Shown here one piece after another: positions 1 through 10,029 of a stretch of 64,000 nucleotides of DNA (positions are counted from its first letter, which is position 1; every line of letters starts with the position of its first letter). Source of the stretch: Hemerocallis citrina. Its lineage: Eukaryota; Streptophyta; Magnoliopsida; Asparagales; Asphodelaceae. The stretch lies in assembly GCA_017893485.1 (NCBI GenBank), contig CM030366.1, positions 103,242,953 through 103,306,952 of the forward strand, written 5' to 3'. The translations under genes were made by a program, and so were the position numbers. The notes beneath the pieces are model-generated. The model did not search any database and had not been told where the DNA came from. It saw nothing but the letters and a program-made list of their open reading frames with translations.

Positions 1-555
1 TCTTTAGGGGTTCTTAGTTTAATCAACTTGAAGGATCTAGATCTGATACCAATTTCTAGAACTTTGAGTGTTTGTTCGTTTCCATTGTTCCTATGCTTTC
101 TTCAAGTGCAACTTAGTAGATACCATGCTAAATACTTAAGGAAAGAAACGAATTAGAGTAGATACCATGCCTAATTCTTGGCCTAGGGAAACATTAACTT
201 TAAGGAGTAGATACCATGCCCTTAAAGGAACAAACATGAGTGATGAGAATGGTGTAGAAGGTAATTTAGCATTCTTGACTATAGGTTGAAATCAAGCCCA
301 ACTCATTTAATTGATATTCTTGAGATTCTACTTGACTTAGATTTTAATCTTTTCATTTCTTTTCAAATAAACTTTTAGAACAAACTTTATGATTTGCATT
401 TTTCTTTGTTTTATTGATTAGTGAGTTAAGTACTACAATCTCTGTGGGATCGACCCCTGCTTTTCACTACGCTTCTATAAACGATTCGTACACTTGCGAG
501 GTTTTAATTTGTGCCTAGTTTATCTATTTATTTAGATCGTCTAGATTGCACAACA
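1..555 (+). repeat. Element A 5' LTR, right-hand part
   Basis: The first ~122 bases match 5867-5989 of the 3' LTR with only a few differences. The LTR ends in CAACA just before the primer site. Three copies of AGTAGATACCATGC lie near 115, 156 and 205, about 45-50 bp apart. The right part carries the GTGGGATCGACCCCTGC stretch that also closes the Athila-like LTR at the window's end (63890-63910). Confidence 0.85.
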
Positions 556-561
556 AGTTTT

Positions 562-579
562 TGACGCTGTTGTCGGGGA
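562..579 (+). other. Element A primer-binding site (tRNA-Asp type, mutated)
   Basis: TGACGCTGTTGTCGGGGA lies 6 bases after the LTR end. Athila elements normally use TGGCGCCGTTGCCGGGGA, complementary to the 3' end of tRNA-Asp. Here it differs by three G-to-A or C-to-T transitions, as expected from decay of methylated cytosines. Confidence 0.8.
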
Positions 580-675
580 TTGTTTAGTATTTTAACTTAC
601 AAATCAATTTTTAGCTTTTTCTTTTTTCTTTTTCTTTTATTATATTTTCTTTCAGGTTACATTCCAAAAGCAACA

Positions 676-2162
676 ATGGGCGAGGAAGTACCAAATCGAG
701 TACCAATGCAAGACAAATTCACTCCGAAGAATATTGAGCAACCTTCTTGCATAGCTTATCAACCTAATGTCAAAGGGAATATGCATCTATCACCTCATTT
801 ACTTAGCATGGTTCCCCACTTCAGTGGTAGAATAGACGAGGATCCGCACCTCCATTTACAAGATTTCTTTGATCTTTGCAGAACACAAAGCGTCCAAGGG
901 CTTACCCCTGAACAAATCAGGTTAATCTTGTTTTCATTTTCATTAAAACTTAATACTAAATTGTGGTATAATTCTTTGGAACCAGGATCAATTCAATCAT
1001 AGGAGCAATTGGCAACAAAGTTCTTGAAAGAATTCTTTCCAGCTCAGAAGACCAAACAACTAAAAAGGGAGATTCGACTCTTCCAACAAAAAGATGGCGA
1101 TTTATTCTTCGAAGCATGGAAGGACTTCAAGAACAAGCTTCTCAAGTGTCCTACGCACAACATGCCTAAAGATGATCAGGTACAAGCATTTTATGAGGGT
1201 TTAAATGACACTAACAAAGCAATTGTGGACTCAGCTTGCAACGGAATCTTGATGAGGAAAAGTGGTGAGGAGGCCATCGAACTATTTGAAGAACTCAGCG
1301 AGAACTCACAACAATTCTCAACAAGGGGAAGGGGCCTTTCAAAAAAACCAGGAGTTTACGAAATTTCTAGCAATGATCGCATGCAATTAGAAATGGAAAT
1401 TATGAACAAAAAGATTGATATGCTTGTTAATGCAATTTCAACGTTGGGTGGCGTAAAAAACCAACCAAAAGAAATTTGTGCAATTTTTTCTCATTCTGAT
1501 CATACAACTAATATATGTCCCATCTCTTCTTTCACAGATCAGGAGCACGCAAACTACGTAGGACAGGGAATGTACCCGCCCAAGAACAACCCTTTTTCAA
1601 ACACGTACAACCCAGGGTGGCGAAACCATCCAAATTTCTCATGGAGCAATAATCAAAACCATCAAGGCACTCAATTTGCACAAGGGCATGCACAGCAATT
1701 CCAGATTGGGAATGGTTTGACCGGCCAGTGCAAGAACAGAAGAAGTTGGATTTCGAAACCACCGTTCTTCAATTACTCCAGCAGCAACAGCAAACAAACA
1801 ACCAACAAGGACATGCCATTCAAAAATTGGAGATACAAATTGGTCAAATTGCTAAAGAGTTAAGTGAAAGAAAGGCAGGGAAACTCCCATCACAAACCAT
1901 ACCAAACCCTAGAGGACAAGAACAGCTCAAATCTGTGACAACACTAAGAAGTGGGAAGATAATCGACAGCAAAGTTGGAACAAGTGCAGACGAATCAGAT
2001 ACACAACCATCAAAATTTTTGGGTTCCAACAAGGTAAGTGACAAAGAATGGGCAGTTTTGCCACCATTCCCTCAAAGGTTAGTCAAGCAAAAGAAAGAAC
2101 AACATTTATTTGATATTTTTGAAACTCTCAGCAAGGTAAAAATCAATATTTCCCCTACTTGA
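676..2162 (+). pseudogene. gag: Athila-type gag, broken (element A)
   Basis: Structural capsid protein of an Athila-type element. The chosen start is the ATG at 676 (MGEEVPNRVPMQDKF), preceded by a leader. The capsid region runs to about 1330 (HLSPHLLSMVPHFSGRIDED, then ATKFLKEFFPAQKTKQLKRE). A TAG at 1000-1002 interrupts it in frame where a Trp (TGG) is expected before EQLATKF. The frame then stays open to 1863. Around 1730-1860 the homologous reading shifts to another frame (QLLQQQQQTNNQQGHAIQKL), which continues to 2162 with a Gln-rich, then basic tail. At least one nonsense and one frameshift make it non-functional. No clear CCHC knuckle is visible. Confidence 0.85.
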
Positions 2163-2196
2163 TGCTATTAAACAAATTCCTTCTTATGCCAAATTT

Positions 2197-2779
2197 TTGA
2201 AAGAATGCTGTACTCACAAGAAAACTTTTCAGGTTCAGGAGGATGTGGCTCTAACAGAAGAAGTGAGTGCGGTGTTATTGAGGAAATTGCCTCCTAAATT
2301 GAAGGACCCAGGTAGTTTTACCATTCCTTGCAGGGTTGGTGAGCACTTCTTTGAAAAGGCACTGCTAGACTTGGGGGCAAGCATCAATCTTCTTCCATAC
2401 TCTGTTTACGAAAAGCTAGGATTGGGGGAACTCAAACCAACATCCATCACCTTGCAGTTGGCTGATCACAGTATCAAGAGACCTAGAGGTATTTTAGAAG
2501 ATGTATTGGTTCAGGTAAATGATTTCATTTTTCCCTGCAGATTTTGTTGTTTTGGATATGGAAGAATCTTCAATGCTATCTTCTTTACCTATCATTTTAG
2601 GTAGACCTTTTATGAGTACCGCTGATATGAAAATTTGTGTTAAAAAGGGCACTATAAGTATGAAAGTAAATGGTGAAAAGATTGAGTTTAAAATGTTTGA
2701 TGCACCAAAATTACCACATGATGATCATGAATGTTATAATATTGATGTGGTACAGGAGATTGACGATCAAACATATTAG
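2197..2779 (+). pseudogene. Athila-type aspartic protease, frameshifted (element A)
   Basis: Retropepsin domain that would process the polyprotein. FTIPCRVGEHFFEKALLDLG leads into the active-site segment LDLGASINLLP at about 2366-2398. DLG in place of DTG or DSG is usual for Athila proteases, so it is not by itself a defect. The frame breaks near 2540: one frame reads through QVNDFIFPC and the next resumes with ADFVVLDMEESSMLSSLPII, followed by LGRPFMSTADMKICVKKGT, the flap and C-terminal part of the domain. Upstream it joins the gag tail through a further frame change near 2157-2165. Confidence 0.85.
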
Positions 2780-2923
2780 GTACATAGCATTGATCCACTA
2801 CAGGCCACAATTACACAGTCTCTAACACTATCTCATGTTGAACAGGTATATGATGATTGGAGGATTACAGAGACAGTACACTACCTTGAAACTCCAAAAT
2901 CATATTCAGGTAAGTTTGTACCT

Positions 2924-3300
2924 GTGTTTGAAAATCTTGTGTCTAATAATACTTTTGTTTCTTCTTTTACCAGGACACCAGATGTGGAACTAATGCCGCT
3001 GCCTGAATATTTGAAGTATGCATATTTGGGTGAAAACCAGACATTACCTGTGACAGTTGCTGCAAACTTGAGTATGCAGGAAGAAGGAAAGTTGTTGAGA
3101 GTCTTGCGAGAACACAAAGGTGCATTAAGGTGGACCATTGCAGATAGGCTTATGTCAAGATGGTACGGTCCGTACGTTGTTACGAAGGTTTCCCCATATG
3201 GAGCATTGGAGGTTCATAGCAAAGAGAAAAATCAAACGTTCAAGATGAATGGGCATAGTGGGAAACCTTATAGTGAAATGAGTTTTGAGCCTGCAAGAGG
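2924..3300 (+). pseudogene. pol: Deletion remnant: RT start fused to integrase end (element A)
   Basis: The reading frame begins with the segment just before Athila reverse transcriptase (LMPLPEYLKYAYLGENQTLP, then KLLRVLREHKGALRWTIAD). It passes directly at about 3141-3150 into the last part of integrase (RLMSRWYGPYVVTKVSPYGA, then NQTFKMNGHSGKPYSE). The RT palm, RNase H and integrase catalytic core are all absent, roughly 2.5-3 kb in a complete element. The frame is open across the junction, so this is a clean internal deletion and the copy could only have moved by using proteins made elsewhere. Confidence 0.85.
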
Positions 3301-4630
3301 AAGACATTGCATAAACTCATCAAGTCTAGCTGAAGACAAGAAACGCAGCGCTTATTGGGAGGCAACCCAACTTTTCAGGGGAGTACTTACACCCATGCTT
3401 TCTTTTATTGCATTTAGATTTGATTTATCTTTTATTTTATTTTATTTTAATTTCTGGATTTTATTTTGTAGGATTGCAGAAAATTTGAAGTCGCCAGGGC
3501 GGAGCTGTTTTGAACACATGCATTGACGGCTGTTTTTTAGCAATTTGGATTCAAACTCTGGAAAAGTGATTCAAAGAGAAGTTGTAGCCTATCTTCTTAG
3601 CTTTCCATCAAAAAAAATTTCAGCCCATTTGGACATCTACAGCTCCAGATACCGCCAATATAGTGAACGTTGCGCGTGCAGAATTTTCAAGACGAATCAG
3701 GGGAGAAATTCTGAACTTTTGCATTCTTTTTGTTTTTTCTTTTTCCTTTCCCATTGAGGACAATGTGATATTCAATTTTGGGGGGAAGGTTTACAAATTT
3801 ATTTTTTAGAAAAGAAAAACAAAAATTTAAAAGGATTTCAATTAGTCTCACCATTACATTTTTGAGTTCTTCATTTAGATAAGCATTGAAATAATTTTTT
3901 GGGATAAACAATTTCTTATAAAGTAAGAGTAAGCATACTTGTTTACTTTAGGATTATTAAGTTTCATAATTCCTTACAAAATTGTATGAGTCAGGCGATT
4001 ATAGCAAAAAAAAAACAAATGTGATGCTTTTTCTGGTGATTATTCCCTTTGATCGTCCTAAACTGAGTTTAAGTAAATAGAGTATAATAAAAAAAAAAGA
4101 AAAAAAAAATTGAATAAAGTCAATCTACTCCATTGTTTTGAGTTGCTTAGTAACTAGGGGTATTCATCACCAATGTTTACTTTTACGTCAAACGGCAACT
4201 TGAAATATGAGTATGCAAAGCACTTTAAAGCTTGTGACTTGTTGAGTAACCGGGTGGATTCATCACAAATGTTTTGCATTCGCATCAAAAGGCAAGTGAC
4301 AACTTAGAGAAAAGACTTTCAAAAAAAAAAAAAATCTAGTTTGCTACTCGGTTTGTAGTAGAGAAAAGGGATAATCACAGATTGGGTAATTACATACTAT
4401 AATTAAAATTAATTGCATGACAAATATGATTGGGTTTGGAGCTATGAATAGATAATTGCATTGGAGAAAGTGGGTATGCTTGTTTTTACTTTATTCGCAA
4501 TTGTTTATATTTTTAATTGGAATTTTGATGCTTGCATAATGAGAATTCTTGGTGTGATAGGTTGAGTCCACTATTATTATTCCCTTGTTTATGATTCTAC
4601 TTTTTGCTCGAGGACAAGCAAAATCTTAAG
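3301..4630 (+). other. Element A post-pol noncoding region
   Basis: A/T-rich sequence with several A-runs (near 4010, 4090 and 4320) and no supported ORF. No envelope-like gene, which some Athila elements carry here, is recognisable. A G-rich purine tract (TTTTGGGGGGAAGG, about 3776-3789) follows AGGACAAT and resembles the true polypurine tract at 4631, so it may be an internal second tract. A CATCACCAATGTTTACTTTT-like stretch near 4166 recurs in altered form near 4260. Confidence 0.6.
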
Positions 4631-4642
4631 TTTGGGGGTATT
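4631..4642 (+). other. Element A polypurine tract
   Basis: TTTGGGGGTATT directly precedes the 3' LTR start TGATGTG, preceded by GAGGACAAGCAAAATCTTAAG. This arrangement is standard for plus-strand priming in Athila elements. Confidence 0.8.
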
Positions 4643-5989
4643 TGATGTGTCTAATTTATATACCAATATTTGTACTCATTTACCAATAAAAATGGCTTGT
4701 TTTCGCTGATATTATCTTATTTCTATATGATTTCATTTAATTAATTATTTTTGAAGAAATAATATTTTTGATGCAAAAAGTAAAGATTTGTGGAAAAATC
4801 AACAAACAAAGGAAAATAATGGATTTATCAACTTTTATTGTTTTGTTGCGACAAATAATTTTAAAAGGATTTTTATACGCTAATATGATTTATAGTAGTT
4901 TAATTAATTTTAAACTAATTAATTTTATTTTATTTAAAAATCCTAATTTCAGATATTATTTTGTATGCAGAAGCACGTGGTTAGCAGAAAAGGAAGAAAA
5001 GAAGAAAAGCGAAAGAAATAAAATTCAGATCAAATAAGGAAGAAAAATAAATGAAAGAAGAGAACTTTTCTGCAAAAAGTGAAACCCTAACTCTCTTTCC
5101 GTACTCTATAAATACAAACCAGGAGGAAGTGACGGCTACAAGAAAAAAAGGAGCGAACAAATAGAATACTCATAAAACAAATAAACAAAGAGAGAGAGAG
5201 AAACAGAGAGAGAAACTTTACTCTTCTCTCTCTGTCTCTCTATTTCGGATTAAAGCAAAAAGAAGCAGCAGGCGGACTGTGCACCTGGCGACGTGGCAGA
5301 AGGTGACTGGGCGCGCAGTTCGAAGACGTGACAGCGCGCAGGCAGGACAGAGGCTTCGTTCCGCGGGCGCTGGTGACTTGACGCGCTGACTTCACGACTG
5401 TGCCTCGATTTGACCGCAGACAGGACAGAGGCTTGATCTGACTGGTTTTCAAGAGCATTCGGATACAATTTTTGAGACAGAGGGGTTTGCAATTAATTTT
5501 TATTCTTTTTCTACTCTCTCTAATTTTTGTAATGCAATCCTTGAACAAATCTATTAATTGCAATATTTTTATTATGAATATGTGGAACTAATTTCATTGT
5601 TGGGCAGAATGAAACCATAGTCATGTAATGTTAAATCTTCTAAACACTGTTTCCATCACTTATTGATTAAGCCTGATTGTATTGATAAAAATTTATAATA
5701 TGAATCAAACTTGTTCAGAAGTTCTTAGGGCAGTCGACTAAGAGTGACAGCGAGTCGACTGACATGAAGAACCTGATGTTATCAAGTTTGCTTATTATAA
5801 AATTGACTCTATTATATGAGTATAGAGATGACCCATATCCTATGCTCATAACTTGTAACACGGGAATCTTTAGGGGTTCTTGGTTTAATCAACTTGAAGG
5901 ATCTAGATCTGATACCAATTTCTAGAATTTTGAGTGGTTGTTCGTTTCCATTGTTCCTATGCTTTCTTCAAGTGCAACTTAGTAGATAC
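4643..5989 (+). repeat. Element A 3' LTR, truncated by element E
   Basis: Starts TGATGTGTCTAATT after the polypurine tract. A TATA-like box CTATAAATAC lies at 5106-5115, followed by a CT/AG-rich leader (5180-5240). Two GTCGAC sites 21 bp apart lie at 5733 and 5754. The last 120 bases match the start of the window, and the LTR breaks inside AGTAGATAC/CATGC at 5989. Confidence 0.85.
5106..5115 (+). promoter_or_regulatory. TATA-like box of element A LTR
   Basis: CTATAAATAC in the 3' LTR, with transcript leader sequence expected about 30 bp downstream. Only the sequence motif supports it. Confidence 0.55.
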
Positions 5990-6608
5990 TGATATGGCTA
6001 AAAATAGGATCAAATCGGGACCGTTCACATCGGACACGAATCTTAAAGCTCAGGGGTAAAACGGTAATTTCACCTACTAACGGGTCTGAAATGGGAACTG
6101 GGTCTTTCTTCACGACCCAATAACCCACGAACGGATCCACCTCAACTGGGTACGGGTCCCAACCCGAAACACACCCAGTCCAGAAAAGATAGAATTAGGG
6201 TTTCTGATTAATCCTAATCAACGGCTCTGATTCACATCTATCTTTTCACCGGGAATTAGGGATTACATTCCTAATCTGATTACGAGAATTTTATGCCTTA
6301 TCAGGTCACAGGAATCACATTCCTTATCTGATCCCAACGGTGACTATAAATACCCCCCACCCATCTCCATTAAGAGGTAATCAATCTTTTGCTAGTTAAA
6401 CGCTCTTTCATAATCATTTCTGGTTACTGACTTGAGCGTCGGAGAGTGCGTCGCCGGGATCAACCCCGGTGTCTCGCACTTCCTTGCAGGTGAACGGCGG
6501 GGGTCAGCGGTCAAGCTCCGGCGGAACAGGTTAGGTGTTTGCTATTCAGGTTTTCTAAGAACTCACAAATTCTATCTGTTTGCCCCCACACCGAATTTAG
6601 CGGCAACA
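5990..6608 (+). repeat. Element E 5' LTR
   Basis: Runs from TGATATGGCT to GCGGCAACA, 619 bp. A TATA-like box ACTATAAATA lies at 6343-6352. Downstream, around 6435-6500, is a GAGCGTCGGAG stretch and a small inverted repeat (CCGGGATCAACCCCGG, 6457-6472) that element D keeps as a similar hairpin. The left neighbour is the interrupted Athila LTR. Confidence 0.88.
6343..6352 (+). promoter_or_regulatory. TATA-like box of element E 5' LTR
   Basis: ACTATAAATA followed by a C-rich stretch, in the position expected for an LTR promoter. Confidence 0.55.
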
Positions 6609-6611
6609 GAT

Positions 6612-6629
6612 TGGCGCCGTCTGTAGGAA
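6612..6629 (+). other. Element E primer-binding site
   Basis: TGGCGCCGTCTGTAGGAA starts 3 bases after the LTR. The first nine bases fit the tRNA-Asp 3' end. The remainder is the form often seen in Tat elements, and I cannot name its tRNA with certainty. Confidence 0.7.
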
Positions 6630-6681
6630 AGCCATACGAATAGCCTCCGCCTCTTCCTCGTCGACTAGCTCTTCTCCAGCC

Positions 6682-8520
6682 ATGCCTCCGAGAAAAGTCA
6701 GGTCCAGAGGGTCCAACCGTGGGCCCAACCCCGCCGATCAGCAAGAGGTAGTCCCCGTCCAACCCGCTCCGCAGCAGGGACAACCCCCGCCTCGAGTGGA
6801 GGACCCTCTTCAACAAGATCAGCCTCCTCTTCAGAATCAGGAACCCCCCAAGGGTCCCACCGGTCCTCAGAATGCCGGTGCGGGGGGCTCCCGCATGAAG
6901 CAACCTCTCCACCTAGACCGCGTCTCTATACACAAAGCCTCTACGGATTCCATGGCCTCTCACAATCCTCAAAACCGGCAGAAGGTGGCAGACTTACGCC
7001 ACCGTCTGGACGAGAAGCGGTCCCGAGAGGGAGCCTCCCGCCAGCAACGTCCGGGTGAGCGATCCCCACACCGCCGAGACTACAAAAGGTCCCATGTCCG
7101 AAGGGGAAGGAAGGAATCCCCCGAGAACTACAGAAGAAGACATCGTTCCCCCGCCGATCGGCAACACCCCAGGAACGATGAGGCACCTATCACCCGTGCC
7201 GAGTTCCAACAGTTCCAAGCAATGGTACAACAGGCTCTCAACCTCCGTCCTCATAACTACAATGCCCAACGGGATCCTACACCCCCGCGGGTCCAGAGTC
7301 CTCACCACCGGCAGCATACTCCTCGCCCTCGCCGTTCCCAGGGTTACCATCGCCACAGTCCTCGCTCCCCCTCCTACGAACACGAGTCCGGAGGCTCATT
7401 CGACTACAGTCGGAGGGACGATGCCCTCTACCGTCGTCTCCACGAGATGGAGAGGCGCATTGGCCGGATCAACCGGGGAGAGGAACAGAGGGGTAGGACC
7501 CTCTGTCCAAGCCGACCTCCTTTTTCCCGAACCATAATGGATGCGCCAGTGCCAATCGGCTTTAAAACTCCTTAATTCGAGACCTACTCCGGGGAAACTG
7601 ACCCCGTTGACCACATTGAGAGCTTCAAGACTCTCATGCTCATCCATCAAGCTTCCGATGCCCTGCTATGCAAGACCTTCCCCGCAACTCTCAAGGGTCC
7701 GGCTCGAGAATGGTACTCTCGCCTTGCCCCATCCTCGATATTCTCATTCGAACAGTTCGAGACCCTCTTCGTCACCCACTTCGTGAGTAGTCGCCGAACT
7801 GAAAAGACCAGCATTTCGCTACTCTACCTTAACCAGAAGAAGGGTGAGAAGTTGAGAGACTATGTGAAGAGGTTCACAGCTGAAGCCAGGTCTATATCTT
7901 CCCTCGACCAATCCGTCGCAACGGCCGCCTTCCAATCCAATGTCTTCAATTCCAGCCTCCGTTCCTCTCTTGCTAAGAAGTCTCCACAGAACTTTGCCGA
8001 CCTCCTTCTCAGGTGTGAAAAGTACATTCGGGCCGAAGAAGCCCTCGACCCCCTTGCTCTGGAGGAGACAGCTTCCGGGAACAAACGGAAGAACACAAGT
8101 GAAGAGGGGTCCCAAAAATCCCAGAAGGACAGTAATGGCCAGCGCCGTTCGACTCCACATTTTGAGAAGTTCACCCCCCTCATTGCTAACATATCAGAAG
8201 TCCTTATGGAGGTGGACAAGGAAGGACTACTCCGCGCTCCCCCTAGAATGAATACCCCTGGCAAGAAGAGGGACAAAAATAAGTGGTGCCGCTTTCACAG
8301 GGACCATGGCCACGACACGGATGATTGTCGGGCTCTCAAGGAGGAGATCGAAGAACTCGTACAGCGGGGAACACATGACCAAGTTCATCCAAAAAGAGGG
8401 GGCCGAGCTTCCCTTCTGAGGAGCCAACAAACGAACCGAAGGGCCCGGCGAGCTTCAGGACTCAGAACCTCCCAGCTCCTCCCAAGAGGTCTTCACCTTA
8501 TCGTAGAAGTAGGATTTTGA
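6682..8520 (+). pseudogene. gag: Tat-type gag, one stop and a late frameshift (element E)
   Basis: Starts at the ATG at 6682 (MPPRKVRSRGSN). Residues 1-270 are Pro/Arg/Ser-rich and low complexity. A single in-frame TAA at 7573-7575 splits the protein between GFKTP and FETYSGETDPVDHIESF. The capsid (retrotransposon gag) domain follows: PAREWYSRLAPSSIFSFEQF, then YVKRFTAEARSI. The Cys/His motif [20 protein letters not shown] lies at about 8287-8346. The frame shifts just after that, near 8370-8400, so the last ~45 residues are not native. Elsewhere the frame is open. GC content is much higher than in the flanking Athila and TRIM DNA. Confidence 0.88.
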
Positions 8521-8669
8521 TTTTCAATAAGGCCGATGCTTGTAACCCGGCCAATAGCATGTAATAATGGCTCGCCCTATTGAAGCAGCCACTTAGTTTA
8601 TTTCAATAAACTTTACATTTTTTCATTGGAAATTGTTGCTCTTGCTTCATCTCAATCTCTCCGAGTCAC
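8521..8669 (+). other. Element E post-gag junction
   Basis: The stretch from about 8515 (TTTTCAATAAGGCCGATGCT) matches element D at 45135-45230, where it lies after integrase. Gag therefore joins post-pol sequence directly, which places the pol deletion at about 8490-8510. An AATAAA-like AATAAAC at 8605 is a possible poly(A) signal. No gene is seen. Confidence 0.7.
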
Positions 8670-9200
8670 GACTCGTTAAATGGTGATTTCGGAGTCCAGC
8701 TTCTTCTACATGGCTCCTCCCGCAACTCACTAAACTCTAACGATGGTTCCGGAGTCCAACACTTGGTTCGATTCTGCTTCGAATAACTTGCTCTTAAGCG
8801 GGTTAGAAGTGGTTCACCATTCGGAATTTCTCCCACAACCGTTGAACAACTCTACCGATGGTTCCGGAGTCCAACACTTGGTTCGATTCTGCTTCGAATA
8901 ACTTGCTCTTAAGCGGGCTAGAAGTGGTTCGCCATTCGGAATTGCTCCCACAACCGTTGAATAACTCTAACGATGGTTTCGGAGTCCAACACTTGATTCG
9001 ATTCTGCTTCGAATAACTTGCTCTTAAGCAGGTTAGAAGTGGTTCGCCATTCGGAATTGCTCCCACAGCCGTTGAACTTTTCTAACGATGGTTCCGGAGT
9101 CCAACACTTGGCTCGATTCTACTTCGCGAGTTCGCTGTTAAGTGAGCTAGAAGTGGTTCGCCATTCGGAATTGCTCCCACAACCGTTGATTCCCTCACTT
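8670..9200 (+). repeat. Tandem array 1, ~115-bp units (element E)
   Basis: The segment GATGGTTCCGGAGTCCAACA recurs at about 8742, 8857, 8972 and 9087, a strict 115-bp spacing. Each unit includes CGGAGTCCAACACTTGGTTC and CGCCATTCGGAATTGCTCCC. Units are highly similar with scattered substitutions. Element D carries a homologous array at 45290-45960. Confidence 0.92.
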
Positions 9201-9610
9201 AAATAACGAGTTCGGAGCTCACCACTTTCTCCTAGAGTTGCTCCTCAAACTCGTCTCACAAATGGCACTCTCCTAGAGCCAAGCTCCTCGCTCCGCTTGC
9301 CTCCAAAAGCGGACCTCTTCTCAAATGAGTTCCGAGCACAACTCTCTCCTAGAGTTGCTCCTCAAACTCGTCTCACAAATGGCACTCTCCTAGAGCCAAG
9401 CTCCTCGCTCCGCCCGCCTCCAAAAGCGGACTTCTTCTCAACGAGTTCGGAGCTCACCACTCTCTCCTTGGGTCGCTCCTCAAGCTCATCTCACAAATGG
9501 CTCTCTCCTAGAGTCGAGCTCTTCACTCCGCTCGCTTCCGAAGCGGACCTCTTCTCAACGAGTTCGGAGCTCACAACTCTCCCCTAGAGTTGCTCCTTGC
9601 ACTCACTTCA
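9200..9610 (+). repeat. Tandem array 2, ~115-120-bp units (element E)
   Basis: About three and a half units built on CTCCTAGAGTTGCTCCTCAA, then GCTCCGCTTGCCTCCAAAAG. GAGTTGCTC lies at about 9235 and 9352, with degenerate copies near 9470 and 9590. They are related to the larger block at 10030-11030 but distinct from array 1. Between 9610 and 10030 lies sequence without clear units that mentions the same GAGCTC-rich words. Confidence 0.85.
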
Positions 9611-10029
9611 CAGAATGGGTCTTCCCAGCACCTCTTCCTAGCACCTCTTCTCCTAGGAGTGGAGCTCCTCTTCAAAAATCTCCAAAACCAAACAGAATAG
9701 AGGCAGAGCTTCAGAGCTCTTCACCTCTCCCATATGCCGACCCATCCTCCCGAGCCGAGAAGCAGAGCTCCGACCCATCCTCTTGAGGTACCGAGCTACT
9801 ACGGGCAGAGGGTGAACTACTGAGCTGCCGATCCGAGGTGCCGAGGTACCGACCCTCACATATGGAGAAAAATGCTGCCGAGCCATCCTACCGTTGGATC
9901 ATCTAAAAAAACGCGCTAGAACATGATGGACGGATCAGATCGCGCCACGCCACCACAAAACGACAAGATAACGTTTTCTCGAAACTCGTGCCTCTTGCCT
10001 CGTGATTCGTGCCACGATCGTGATCAACC

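Larger units (their letters stand above)
1..5989 (+). mobile_element. Element A: Athila-type Ty3/gypsy retrotransposon, defective, cut by element E
   Basis: A plus-strand LTR retrotransposon whose 5' LTR starts before the window. Order: partial 5' LTR (1-555), tRNA-Asp-like primer site (562-579), broken gag (676-2162), broken protease (2197-2779), a remnant fusing the start of RT to the end of integrase (2924-3300), a noncoding stretch with polypurine tract, and a 3' LTR from 4643. Window position 1 aligns to 5867, so both LTRs are present in part. The protease with DLGAS and the LPEYLKYAYLGEN stretch at the start of RT are typical of the Athila lineage. The 3' LTR stops at 5989, where element E begins, and its missing right part is not seen elsewhere in the window. 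Confidence 0.9.

Noticed and set aside
3301..4630. Possible envelope-like gene in the Athila element
   Set aside because: No open frame of useful length, signal peptide or membrane segment is visible; the stretch is A/T-rich and noncoding.
4768..5037. 89-codon frame in the element A 3' LTR
   Set aside because: A/T-rich chance frame inside an LTR with no homologous frame in the related LTR H.
6511..6912. Minus-strand open frame opposite the start of Tat gag (and similar ones at 6994-7383, 7055-7537, 7860-8276)
   Set aside because: GC-rich coding sequence gives long frames on other strands. The gag reading with capsid and Cys/His motifs explains the region.
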